DNA of 64,000 bases from Zoogloea sp041908905 (GTDB lineage Bacteria; Pseudomonadota; Gammaproteobacteria; Burkholderiales; Rhodocyclaceae), in contig NZ_JAYREK010000001.1 of NCBI RefSeq assembly GCF_041908905.1, positions 310,001 to 374,000 of the forward strand, given 5' to 3'. Below are positions 45,941 through 54,360 of the stretch, piece by piece. The first letter of the stretch is position 1; each line of letters opens with the position of its first letter. The notes beneath the pieces were generated by a model. The model was not told where the DNA came from. It was given only the letters and a program-made list of their open reading frames with translations, and ran no database searches. A program made the position numbers and the translations under genes.

Positions 45941-47635
45941 ATGAGCGAACCCATCCGCCGTGTCCCCGTTGAAATCGACGCGCAAGGTCAAGTCAAGGCA
46001 CAGAGCGTGACCAGCCCGATCCGTTTCGGGGTTCGCGCCGGGGTCGGCGTTCCACCCTCCAAGATCATCCCGATCGTTTTCGTGCCCGGGATCATGGGCA
46101 GCAACCTGAAAACCAAAGCCAGCAAGGGCAAGCCGTCCGAGATCGCCTGGCGACCACCGAATGGTTCGGTGGAGGGCTATAACCAGGCCAAGGAATGGGA
46201 AAAGCGCAGCCCAAAGCTCAGACAGGCGCTCCTCGACCCGGACAACACCGAGATCGACGATGGCGGAGATATCGAGGTCGGCTGGTTTGCCAGCGAGGAG
46301 CAGTACCGGGCACGCGGCTGGGGCGAGATCCATTGGGACAGCTACGGCGACTGGCTTTTGAATCTGGAAGAAGGGCTCAACCGAACATTCACACGAGGCG
46401 CCACACCCGACCGACGCCTGATCGCGGCCCATTGGCGCACGGTCATGAACGCCGACCGCAAGGGCTGGGATGCGGCGGACATGCCCGCCCTGAGCGAGGC
46501 CGAGCTCGAAAAATCCGCTCAGTACCATTACCCGGTCTATGCGCTGGGCTACAACTGGCTGCGCTGCAATTCAGAGGCCGCCGCCCGCCTCGCGCAGAAA
46601 ATCGACAGCTGGATCGCGGAGTGGAAAGCCAGGCCCGGCTACCAATGCGACAAGGTGATCCTGATCTCCCATTCTATGGGCGGGCTGGTGTGTCGCGCCT
46701 ACGCCAGGCAACACCCGGACAAGATCCTGGGCGTCATTCACGGCGTTCAGCCCGCCGTGGGCGCCCCACTCGCCTATCGGCGCATGGCCTGCGGCACCGA
46801 AACAAGCAGTCCCAACAACGGCAAGATAGATGACCTGAAGATGAACTATTTCGCCATGATCGCCGGAAAGACGCCAGCCGAAACCGTCCCGGTGATGGGG
46901 GTATCGCCCGGCCCGCTCGAACTGCTCCCCAGTCACCTTCACCCACCCGGTTGGCTGAAAACCCTCGTGAAGGAGCCCAGCAGTTCGACCCCGAGAGAAA
47001 TGCTCGCGCTGCCAAAGGCCGACCCCTATGACGAAATCTATCGGGACATGAGCAGCTGGTACAGATTGATAGATCCGGCGCTGCTTGACCCTGGAAAGAA
47101 GTATTCCGGCTATCTCAGCCAAAGCCAGATGAAAGGAGCTACCGCAAAATGTATCGCAGCAATTGATAAGGCCGAACGCTTTCATAAAGAAATAATCAGC
47201 GACTACTACCACCCGAACACCTACGCTTTCTGCGGGCAGGATACCCATCATCTCAGCTATGGCACCGTTCGCTGGGCAGGCAACTGGCACAGGGCGGACT
47301 CCATGGATGAAGCCACGCTGCGCCAGGGCAAACCAAAGTCGTTCAACACTCCGGGAAAAGTCATTGCCGATTTTGGCTCAAGCGCCCAGGCGTCCGCTCG
47401 GCATTCCCAGCCGGTACCACTCCCAACTGCCAACCCCAGCATCGAGTTTCAGATCCAGCCCCAGGACGCAGCCGGGGATGGCACCGTGAATTGGCAATCG
47501 GGCGAGGCGCCAGCCCGGAAGGTCAAGCGACTTTTCCGCACCACCGGCTATGATCACCAAGGCAGCTACAACGACACCAACATGCGCCAGCTGACCTTTC
47601 ACCTGATCTGCAAGATCGTCCAGGGAGCCGCCTGA
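45941..47635 (+). CDS. T6SS lipase effector, Tle4-like alpha/beta hydrolase
   Basis: A 564-residue protein without a signal peptide. IVFVPGIMGSNL starts the alpha/beta fold. The nucleophile elbow is LISHSMGGLVCRAYA with Ser245, in SHSMG form and not GHSMG. A catalytic His candidate is in GYDHQGSYND, and DGTVNWQSGEA may hold the acid. The layout matches the PGAP1-like Tle4 phospholipase family delivered by T6SS against bacterial membranes. Its place 25 bp after vgrG and next to an anchored Tli4-like gene supports this. Parts of the 3' half are markedly AT-richer than neighbours. Confidence 0.86.
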   Translation: MSEPIRRVPVEIDAQGQVKAQSVTSPIRFGVRAGVGVPPSKIIPIVFVPGIMGSNLKTKASKGKPSEIAWRPPNGSVEGYNQAKEWEKRSPKLRQALLDPDNTEIDDGGDIEVGWFASEEQYRARGWGEIHWDSYGDWLLNLEEGLNRTFTRGATPDRRLIAAHWRTVMNADRKGWDAADMPALSEAELEKSAQYHYPVYALGYNWLRCNSEAAARLAQKIDSWIAEWKARPGYQCDKVILISHSMGGLVCRAYARQHPDKILGVIHGVQPAVGAPLAYRRMACGTETSSPNNGKIDDLKMNYFAMIAGKTPAETVPVMGVSPGPLELLPSHLHPPGWLKTLVKEPSSSTPREMLALPKADPYDEIYRDMSSWYRLIDPALLDPGKKYSGYLSQSQMKGATAKCIAAIDKAERFHKEIISDYYHPNTYAFCGQDTHHLSYGTVRWAGNWHRADSMDEATLRQGKPKSFNTPGKVIADFGSSAQASARHSQPVPLPTANPSIEFQIQPQDAAGDGTVNWQSGEAPARKVKRLFRTTGYDHQGSYNDTNMRQLTFHLICKIVQGAA

Positions 47636-47636
47636 G

Positions 47637-49043
47637 ATGCAGCCCTCGAAATCGAGATACGGAATGCTGGCCATGGCGGCCCTTGCGGTGGCCGCCATCG
47701 GCGGATTTGGATGGAAAATTCATCGGGAACATCAAATGAGCCAGGACCTGTTCGACAAACCCATGCATACCCTGTGCGTCGGCCGCCACCTGATCGACGT
47801 GCCCGCCCAATACGTATTGGAGTATCACCGCTATCGGATCGATGGCGTTGATATCGAGTCCCTCGGCGAAATGCAAGACGAGGCTGCATTCAAAGCCAAA
47901 CTATCCAAACGAGAGGCTGAACTTTCACAGGAAAAGAATGAATATGGAAAACCATCAATGGAGCGCACGGAAGATTTAAGCCTTGACAGCTCAAGCGGCA
48001 AACTCTTTCTTTATGGCAGGAAGAAACCCGTTTATTGGTTCGAAGATGGAAAGAAGATAGTTACTGAAGATGAATTGACTGGTGAAGGATGGCTCTGGCT
48101 CGGCAATCACGGAGTCTCGTTCAAAGGCAGCTACCGGCGTACCGACGTTCGGGAAATTCTCATGCAACGCGCCACCCCGCTCCGCTCGCTATCCGCCGAC
48201 GAAATCCCAGCCGAACCCGGCTACTGCATGGAAATGGACCTGGGGCGGGCGTTCATCGCCGGGGCCCCGCCGCCAGAACAGCACGAGGCCACCGAAATCC
48301 AGTTCGGGCTGAAGCACCATCCGGACGTGAAGTTCAGATTGGTCATCTCCACCAACGGCGACAAGCTCGACGAGCCCTTGCTGGCACGCGCAGCCCGGGC
48401 AGAACAAACGCTGGCCCACATCCAGCACCGCTTCAACAAGCTGCGCTCGGGCCCGCGGCCGGTCAATGGCATGGAGGGGCAGGAGTTGGTCGAAGCCGTG
48501 CACGAAGCCGATGGCGCCAGAGTCCATGCGCTGGACTGGGAGGCCCTGGGCAAGCCCACGGACCCGACCGCGCCTTCGATCAACTTCGAAGGCAAGACCG
48601 GCTACAAGGGCTACAAGCACACCAACTCCAGCCTTTCAGACGCCCAAGTGCTGAAACTCTGGGACCGCATCGTCAACTCCATCCGCCTCCGCACCACCAG
48701 CCCCGCCAGGCACAGCGAAGCCCCGCCCCCCAGGACACCCTTGGGCGCGCTGGCCCTCACCGGCCGGGCCTGCCCGGAGACCGGCTGGTGGCAGTGCGCC
48801 GACGAAGGCGCCCCGGTGCTCGGCGGCTCCCGGCAATTCATCCGCCAGAACGAGCCCATGCCGGAGGTCGTGCTGCAGGGCGAACCCAGCCTGTGGCAGC
48901 GGGTCAAGGGCGAGACACCGCAGTTCCGCCGCGCCACGGTCTGGCAATTGAGCGCCTATCCGGACGACGCAGCAGCAACGCACGCCACCGCCCCGGACAC
49001 CGCCCGGAGCAATGCTCCGCAGCCCCCCGCCGACAAGAGCTGA
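47637..49043 (+). CDS. Tli4-like immunity protein for the lipase effector
   Basis: A 468-residue protein with an N-terminal membrane anchor or signal (about 8-28, GMLAMAALAVAAIGGFGW), so most of it lies in the periplasm, where an incoming phospholipase would act. The body has MHTLCVGRHLIDVPAQYVLE, a lysine/glutamate-rich AT-rich middle, and a C-terminal domain with GRACPETGWWQC typical of Tli4-like proteins. The ATG follows the effector stop by one base, a tight toxin-immunity pairing. Confidence 0.82.
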   Translation: MQPSKSRYGMLAMAALAVAAIGGFGWKIHREHQMSQDLFDKPMHTLCVGRHLIDVPAQYVLEYHRYRIDGVDIESLGEMQDEAAFKAKLSKREAELSQEKNEYGKPSMERTEDLSLDSSSGKLFLYGRKKPVYWFEDGKKIVTEDELTGEGWLWLGNHGVSFKGSYRRTDVREILMQRATPLRSLSADEIPAEPGYCMEMDLGRAFIAGAPPPEQHEATEIQFGLKHHPDVKFRLVISTNGDKLDEPLLARAARAEQTLAHIQHRFNKLRSGPRPVNGMEGQELVEAVHEADGARVHALDWEALGKPTDPTAPSINFEGKTGYKGYKHTNSSLSDAQVLKLWDRIVNSIRLRTTSPARHSEAPPPRTPLGALALTGRACPETGWWQCADEGAPVLGGSRQFIRQNEPMPEVVLQGEPSLWQRVKGETPQFRRATVWQLSAYPDDAAATHATAPDTARSNAPQPPADKS

Positions 49044-49063
49044 CCGCCCGCTGGAGCACCGCC

Positions 49064-49330
49064 ATGAAAGCCATCATTCGCCTGGGCGACCCGACCGACC
49101 ACGGTGGCCAGGTGGTCGGCAGCGGCGCGCCTTACTACCTTGTCGATGGCATCCCCGTCGCCCTGCTCGGCGACCCGTGCTCCTGCCCGAAGCGGGGCCA
49201 CGGCAACTGCGTGATCGCCGAGGGCGACCCGGACCACCGGATCAACGGCGTCCCGGTCGCCTATGCAGGGCACAAGACCTCCTGCGGTGCCACGCTGATC
49301 GCCACCCTCCAGACCTGTGGCAAGTCGTGA
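49064..49330 (+). CDS. PAAR-domain T6SS spike-tip protein
   Basis: An 88-residue protein with the PAAR pattern: LGDPTDHGGQVVGSG, VALLGDPCSCPKRGHGNC and VAYAGHKTSCGATLI, including Cys/His residues that bind zinc at the tip. It caps the VgrG trimer and can carry effectors. It is the last gene of the vgrG cluster, 20 bp after the immunity gene. Confidence 0.92.
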   Translation: MKAIIRLGDPTDHGGQVVGSGAPYYLVDGIPVALLGDPCSCPKRGHGNCVIAEGDPDHRINGVPVAYAGHKTSCGATLIATLQTCGKS

Positions 49331-49343
49331 GGCCCGCTGCCCC

Positions 49344-50255
49344 TCAGCCCTGCCGATACTTCTGCCAGCCGCTCCAGCTGTACACCAGCAGCCCGGCCCA
49401 GATCAGCGCGAACGTGACGATCCGGGCGGGCTGCAGATCCTCGCCGAAGATCCACACCGCGGTCACCAGCTGCATCGTCGGGTTGATGTACATCAGCATG
49501 CCGATGGTGGCCAGGTTGAGGCGCTGGGTGGCGGCCGCAAACAGCATCAGCGGCAACGCCGTCATCAGCCCGGACATGGCCAGCAGAAAGTCGGTGACGC
49601 CGTCGTGGCCGGTGAACACCGCGTGCCCCTGGCTGCTCTGCCACAGCGTGTACAGCCCCACCAGCGGCAGCATCGACAGGGTCTCGAGCCACAGCCCCGA
49701 CACCGCATCCACCGGCACCTGCTTGCGCACCAGCCCATAGAGCCCGAAGGTGCCCCCCAGAAACAGCGACACCCAGGGCAGGCTGCCGAGGGCCACGAAC
49801 TCGTTGCCCACCGCCGCCACGGCCAGCCCGACGGCGGCCCACTCCTTGCCGTTGAGGCGCTCCTTGAGCACCAGCATCCCCAGCACCACATTCACCAGCG
49901 GCACCAAAAAGTAGCCCAGGCTGCCGGCGATCACCAGCTGCTGGTCCACCGCCCACAAAAAACCCAGCCAGTTGGCCCCCACCAGCCACGCAGCCGCGGT
50001 GAGGCGCAGCAGCGTGCCGGGCCGCCTCAACGCCGCCCCCACCTGGCTCCAGCCGCGCCGGGCGGCGAGGATCAGGGTGACCACCAGGCAGGCCCACAGG
50101 GCCCGGTTGCACAGCACGTCGGCCGGGCTCACGTGGCCCAGCTGGCGAAAGAACAGCGGAAAGAAGCCCCAGATGCCATAGGCACCCAGGCCGAAGGCGA
50201 TGCCGGAGAGAGTTTTACCTTTGTCCACGCTCAAACCTGGGGAGAAATCGGACAT
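49344..50255 (-). CDS. rarD: RarD-type EamA permease
   Basis: A 303-residue protein with about ten helices. GIAFGLGAYGIWGFFPLFF, VGANWLGFLWAVDQQLV, ASLGYFLVPLVNVVLG-like text (SLGYFLVPLVNVVLGML) and QRLNLATIGMLMYINPTMQL are the RarD hallmarks. The transported substrate is not known with certainty (originally linked to chloramphenicol sensitivity). ATG 50255 is preferred over 50279. It converges on the PAAR gene with a 13-bp gap. Confidence 0.92.
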   Translation of the reverse strand: MSDFSPGLSVDKGKTLSGIAFGLGAYGIWGFFPLFFRQLGHVSPADVLCNRALWACLVVTLILAARRGWSQVGAALRRPGTLLRLTAAAWLVGANWLGFLWAVDQQLVIAGSLGYFLVPLVNVVLGMLVLKERLNGKEWAAVGLAVAAVGNEFVALGSLPWVSLFLGGTFGLYGLVRKQVPVDAVSGLWLETLSMLPLVGLYTLWQSSQGHAVFTGHDGVTDFLLAMSGLMTALPLMLFAAATQRLNLATIGMLMYINPTMQLVTAVWIFGEDLQPARIVTFALIWAGLLVYSWSGWQKYRQG

Positions 50256-50354
50256 GCACGGTAGCACTCTCCGCCTCAAAACGAGCTTGGGGTTTTCCGC
50301 GAGAGGCCCGCTCGGGCCTACAATGGTGACATTACATTACAAGGGCAGCCCACC

Positions 50355-50681
50355 ATGCTGATCATCTTCAAATCCCCCGCCAGCGGCGACGTGATCATGT
50401 TCGAAAAAAATGGCAAGGAGATGCTGAGCGTGCTCGGCAAAGACCCGGCCGATGCGAAGGGCATCGTCACCGTCGAGCAGCTGCCCGGCGCCATCGCCGC
50501 GGTGCGCGCGGCCATCGACGCCGACAAGACGCGCCTCGCCGAGAGCGCCCCAGCCACTGAAGACGACGGCGACGCCAAGCCTGCCGGTGGCGGCGTGAGC
50601 TTCTTCCAGCGCGCGGTGCCGCTGCTCGAGCTGCTCGAGCGCTCCCTCAAGGACAAGGTGCCGGTGACCTGGGGCGTGTGA
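50355..50681 (+). CDS. DUF1840 protein
   Basis: A 108-residue cytoplasmic protein. MLIIFKSPASGDVIMFEKNGKEML at the start (split here as the DUF1840 core), an Ala/Asp-rich linker, and VSFFQRAVPLLELLERSL near the C-terminus match DUF1840, a family of unknown function common in betaproteobacteria. It is divergent from rarD with 99 bp between. Confidence 0.88.
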   Translation: MLIIFKSPASGDVIMFEKNGKEMLSVLGKDPADAKGIVTVEQLPGAIAAVRAAIDADKTRLAESAPATEDDGDAKPAGGGVSFFQRAVPLLELLERSLKDKVPVTWGV

Positions 50682-50757
50682 CGCCCTCCACCACGGCTGC
50701 CGCCCTGCCCCGCCGCGAGCCGGCGGGCTTCCCATCACTCCAACAAAAACGCATTCG

Positions 50758-51120
50758 ATGACTCAGCGCGACATCGACCTGGCCCTTGATATCGTCCGCG
50801 AGACCCTGCCCCACCTGGGCATTCCGCGGCACCTGTGCACCCGCAAGCTGTCGCCGGCCGGCCGGGTGCTGGGGCAATACCGGTGGCACTCCGACACCCT
50901 GCGCCTCAACCCGCGCTACCTGGCGCGGCTCTCCGACGACGACGCGCTGGACCTCCTCGACACCATGGTCCACGAGCTGCTCCACAAGGCCTCGCCCCTC
51001 TGGAAGCAGCTCCGCGACAGCTTCCGGCCTCACCCGGACATCTGGCTGAACTGCGAAAAGATCGTCGCCGAAGTCGGCCCGATGTACCTCGCCCGGCGCC
51101 GTGCCGAGGAAGCGGGCTAG
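50758..51120 (+). CDS. SprT-like zinc metallopeptidase
   Basis: A 120-residue protein with the zincin motif HELLH (72-76) in DTMVHELLHKASPLW. The N-terminal part (YRWHSDTLRLNPRYL) fits SprT/DUF45-like minimal peptidases. A third ligand may be His in SFRPHPDIW. No zinc-ribbon follows. The substrate is unknown. It lies 77 bp after DUF1840 in the same direction and converges on norD. Confidence 0.8.
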   Translation: MTQRDIDLALDIVRETLPHLGIPRHLCTRKLSPAGRVLGQYRWHSDTLRLNPRYLARLSDDDALDLLDTMVHELLHKASPLWKQLRDSFRPHPDIWLNCEKIVAEVGPMYLARRRAEEAG

Positions 51121-51149
51121 CCTCAAGCCGCCAGCGGGCAACGCGCGCC

Positions 51150-52997
51150 TCAGGCGCTGGTGAGCTGGGCGTAGAGCAGCGGCAGGCGGGCGGGCAGCTC
51201 GGAGGGCTTGCGCAGGATGGTGTAGCCGGCCGGGCCGAAGAGGTGGGGCAGGTAGCCCTGGCCTTCCTTGTCGATGGTCACGCAGAAGGGCCGCACGCCC
51301 TCCTGGCGGGCCGCGTTGAGGCTCATCCGGGTGTCCTCGATGCCGTAGCGCCCCTCGTAGTGGTCCACGTCGTTGGGCTTGCCGTCCGACAGGATGAGCA
51401 GCAGCTTGAGGGCCTCCGGCCGCCTGGCCAGGATCTGCGTGGCGTAGCGGATCGCCGCCCCGATGCGGGTGTAGAAGCCCGGCTTGAGCGCCCCGATGCG
51501 GCCCCGGATGCGCGCGTCGGCGGGCTCGTCGAAATCCTTGATGCGGTGGAAGCGGATGTGGTCGCGCTTGCGCGACGAGAAGCCGTACAGCCCGAAGGGG
51601 TCGCCGGTGGCGCCCAGGGCCTCGGAGAACAGCCACAGGCTGTCGCGGATCACGTCGATCACCCGCTGCTCGTCGCTCACCCAGGTGTCGGTGGACAGCG
51701 ACAGATCAGCCAGCACCAGGCAGCACAGGTCGCGCTCGCGGCGCTCGCAGGCCAGGTAGCCGCCGGCGTTGCTGACCGCGTGGCCGGTGCGCCGGTCGGC
51801 GAAGGCGCGCACGCAGGCGTCGATGTCGAGCTCGGGGCCTTCCGGCTGGTTCTTCAGCCAGCGCCGGGCCGGGGTGAGGGCCTCGAACTGGTGGCGCAGG
51901 CGCCGCGCCGGGCGCAGCAGGTGGGAGGGCAGCTCGCAGGGCGCGGCGTTGCGCGGGTCGAGCACCGTGAGGCGGCACATGTCGCGCTTGAGCTGCTGCT
52001 TCTTCCAGTCCCACTCGGGCAGCAGGATGCCGCTTTGCAGCGGGATGTCGTCCTGGGCGGCCGAGGGCAGGTCGAGGTCGAAGCGCAGCTTTGAAGCCGT
52101 ATCGCGGCCGTCCTGGGCCACCGCGATGCGGTCCATGTCGGCGGCGGCGCGGGCCGGGTCGTCGCTCTCGTCGTCATCGTGGCCGCGGTTGACCTTCACG
52201 TACTCGGCAAACGACAGCAGGCTCTCGGCGCGGAAGGGCAGGATCAGGCCATTCTTGCCGTCGGGCATGTCCTCCCGCTGGGCCTGGCGGCGGCGGTCGG
52301 CGGCGTCGTGGGTCTTGTTGGCACCGTCGGGCCGCTCGGCCGGGGTGGCGGGCGGCTCGGCCTGGCGCCGGTCGAGGGCCACCGGCGCCGGGTACAGCCA
52401 CAGGGCCACCGGCGTCGGCGGACGCTTGGCCGCCGGCAGCGCCGCCACGCTGCCCGGCTCGGTCAGGGCCTGGCGGATCGCCCGCTCGGCGGCGGCCTCG
52501 TCGGCCGGCAGCTTGCGCGGGTCGGGCCGCTCGGCGACGACCGCCTCCACCAGCCGGCGGTAGCGCGACGCGAAGCCCGGAAAGGCCGCCAGGGTCGCCG
52601 CGCTGGCCGCCTGGTTGGCGGTGATCCAGCTGTCGGCCGCCAGCCCACCGGCCGGCAGCGCCGCCCCCTGGGCGATCAGCCACAGGTAGAGGTCGCGGTT
52701 GAGGCTGCGCTCGGCAAACAAAGCGATCTCGGCCGGCAGGCGCAGGGTCTCGTCGTCGCGGGCTGCCTGGGCGGCCTTCTCGCCCACGTGGGCGATGCGC
52801 GCCAGCCAGCCGCGCCGGGCGCCGTGCTCGACCTCGGCCGCCGGCGCCACCCGCAGGCCCGGATCGCCCCCCAGCGCGCGGAACAGGATGCCCGCGGTGC
52901 GCTCGATGCTCTCCAGCCGCACCGCCGCCTGGGGGTAGCTGCGGGTCGCCGCCCGGGTGATGAAGCGGTGCCACAGCCCGCCGATGAACTCTTCCAT
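51150..52997 (-). CDS. norD: NorD-like VWA protein for nitric oxide reductase activation
   Basis: A 615-residue cytoplasmic protein. The C-terminal VWA domain carries the MIDAS motif in VLADLSLSTDTW, with ILSDGKPNDVDHYEGRYG as the later acidic part. The long N-terminal helical region and a charged linker (about 245-290) match NorD. With the AAA ATPase NorQ it matures nitric oxide reductase. norQ, norC and norB are not within about 12 kb on either side, so it stands alone here. Confidence 0.88.
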   Translation of the reverse strand: MEEFIGGLWHRFITRAATRSYPQAAVRLESIERTAGILFRALGGDPGLRVAPAAEVEHGARRGWLARIAHVGEKAAQAARDDETLRLPAEIALFAERSLNRDLYLWLIAQGAALPAGGLAADSWITANQAASAATLAAFPGFASRYRRLVEAVVAERPDPRKLPADEAAAERAIRQALTEPGSVAALPAAKRPPTPVALWLYPAPVALDRRQAEPPATPAERPDGANKTHDAADRRRQAQREDMPDGKNGLILPFRAESLLSFAEYVKVNRGHDDDESDDPARAAADMDRIAVAQDGRDTASKLRFDLDLPSAAQDDIPLQSGILLPEWDWKKQQLKRDMCRLTVLDPRNAAPCELPSHLLRPARRLRHQFEALTPARRWLKNQPEGPELDIDACVRAFADRRTGHAVSNAGGYLACERRERDLCCLVLADLSLSTDTWVSDEQRVIDVIRDSLWLFSEALGATGDPFGLYGFSSRKRDHIRFHRIKDFDEPADARIRGRIGALKPGFYTRIGAAIRYATQILARRPEALKLLLILSDGKPNDVDHYEGRYGIEDTRMSLNAARQEGVRPFCVTIDKEGQGYLPHLFGPAGYTILRKPSELPARLPLLYAQLTSA

Positions 52998-53025
52998 GTC
53001 TGCCTGCCGCCTGTTGTCGCCCGCC

Positions 53026-53823
53026 TCAGCGGGCCGTCCAGCCCCCGTCGATCAGCTGCGCCGAACCGGTGACCGATCGGGCCGCCTCCGAGCACAGGAA
53101 GACCGCGAAGGCCGCCACTTCGTCCGCCTCGATGAACTGCCGGGTGGGCTGCGCCGCCAGGATCACCTCGCGGATCACCCGGTCTTCGGGCAGGTTGTGC
53201 ACCCGGGCCTGGTCCACCACCTGCTTCTCCACCAGCGGCGTGCGCACGTAACCCGGGCACAGCGCGTTGCAGGTGATGCCCTGCTCCGCCACCTCGAGGG
53301 CCACCGCCTTGGAGAACCCCACCACCGCGTGCTTGGTGGCCGTGTACGGCGCCTTGAAGGGCGACGCCACCAGCCCGTGGGCCGACGCAATGTTGATGAT
53401 CCGCCCCCAGCCCTGGGCCTTCATGCCCGGCAGCGCCGCCTTGGTGGTGTGGAACACCGCCGACACGTTGATGGCCAGCATCTGCGCCCAGTTCTCGTCG
53501 GGGAAGGCATCCACCGCCGCCACGTGCTGGATGCCGGCGTTGTTCACCAGGATGTCGAGCCCGCCGAAGGCCACCACCGTGGCCTCCACCAGCCCCCGCG
53601 CCGCCGCCGCGTCGGCCAGGTTGGCCGACAGATAGCCCGGCTCGGTGCCGGTCGCGGCAGCCCGCGCCACCCGCAGCGCTTCGGCCTCGGCCGCCGGCCG
53701 CGAGCCATGCAGCATCACCCGCGCCCCGGCCCGCGCCAGCGCCTGCGCCACCGCCAGCCCGATCCCCGAGGTCGACCCCGTCACCAGGGCCCGCCTGCCC
53801 GCCAGTTCTTCCGTCTTGATCAT
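53026..53823 (-). CDS. bdhA: 3-Hydroxybutyrate dehydrogenase (SDR)
   Basis: A 265-residue classical SDR. TGSTSGIG (15-22), NNAG (94-97), Ser147, Tyr160 and Lys164 (YTATK) are present. VEKQVVDQARVHNLPEDRVI and CPGYVRTPLVEKQ match the substrate loop of bacterial D-3-hydroxybutyrate dehydrogenases, which oxidise the monomer released from PHB to acetoacetate. AAGGAG about 12 bases upstream supports the start at 53823. It is adjacent to norD but there is no functional link I can name. Confidence 0.9.
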   Translation of the reverse strand: MIKTEELAGRRALVTGSTSGIGLAVAQALARAGARVMLHGSRPAAEAEALRVARAAATGTEPGYLSANLADAAAARGLVEATVVAFGGLDILVNNAGIQHVAAVDAFPDENWAQMLAINVSAVFHTTKAALPGMKAQGWGRIINIASAHGLVASPFKAPYTATKHAVVGFSKAVALEVAEQGITCNALCPGYVRTPLVEKQVVDQARVHNLPEDRVIREVILAAQPTRQFIEADEVAAFAVFLCSEAARSVTGSAQLIDGGWTAR

Positions 53824-54045
53824 CTGCTCCGGTCTCCTTGCCACCCCGCCGCCAGGCCCCTGCCCGGCAGTCCGGGAAACACGCCGGGAATCCTAGCGCA
53901 GCCCGCCGCCGGAAGGCGTCCGGCGTGGCCCGAAAAGCGGGGCCGCATGGGCAGGAATGTAGCTGGACGGCGAGCGCGGCGCCCTGTTCTGGCTCAAGTC
54001 GGGGGAGGTTGCGTTGCGCGGCGGCAGGCATGATCAGACGCGGCC

Positions 54046-54204
54046 GTGCATTGGCGAGATTACGCAGGCGCTGTCTACGCAATCTGCCGGAGAGGTAGCA
54101 ACCGGCGATACCGCCGCGTGGCAGTCAGAACGCCGGGGATTGCGCGCAACACGGTGCGGCGGTATCTGGCCGCGGGCTTCATCCTGCCAAACCCGACAGG
54201 GTAG
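54046..54204 (+). pseudogene. Remnant of an IS21-type istA transposase start
   Basis: A 52-residue frame opens at GTG 54046 and ends at TAG 54202-54204. It contains WRDYAGAVYAICRRG and then GIARNTVRRYLAAGF. The latter is the recognition helix pattern of IS21-family IstA (and some IS481) transposases. The rest of the gene, including the catalytic domain and istB, is missing. It is followed within 42 bp by terminal-type repeats, so this looks like an internally deleted element. Confidence 0.6.
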
Positions 54205-54321
54205 CGGTGGACCACGAAAGATCGAAAGGTCCGTCAGAGTGAGACTGGCTCCATTACGCCGATCCGGCGCTGGCTCCAATGTGCCGATCATCAAGTGGCT
54301 CCTATGTGCCGGTCGGTGACA
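54046..54321 (+). mobile_element. Decayed IS21-family element, right end adjoining the CRISPR array
   Basis: After the istA remnant, three 19-bp direct repeats occur at 54246, 54271 and 54296, with the pattern TGGCTCCaATGTGCCGatC and 25-bp spacing. The last runs into GTCGGTGACA, ending near 54321. Multiple short terminal repeats are typical of IS21-family ends, where they bind transposase. No left end was found in 53845-54045, a stretch that otherwise holds nothing I can identify. The element stops 10 bp before the first CRISPR repeat. Confidence 0.6.
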
Positions 54322-54331
54322 CCTGTCCAGC

Positions 54332-54360
54332 CGGTTCATCCCCGCGGGTGCGGGGAACAC
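54332..54360 (-). repeat. Degenerate leader-distal CRISPR repeat
   Basis: The first repeat in window order differs from consensus at positions 16 (A to G) and 18 (C to T), changing the loop from GCGAGCGC to GCGGGTGC. Terminal-repeat decay is expected at the leader-distal, oldest end and confirms the array orientation. Confidence 0.9.
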
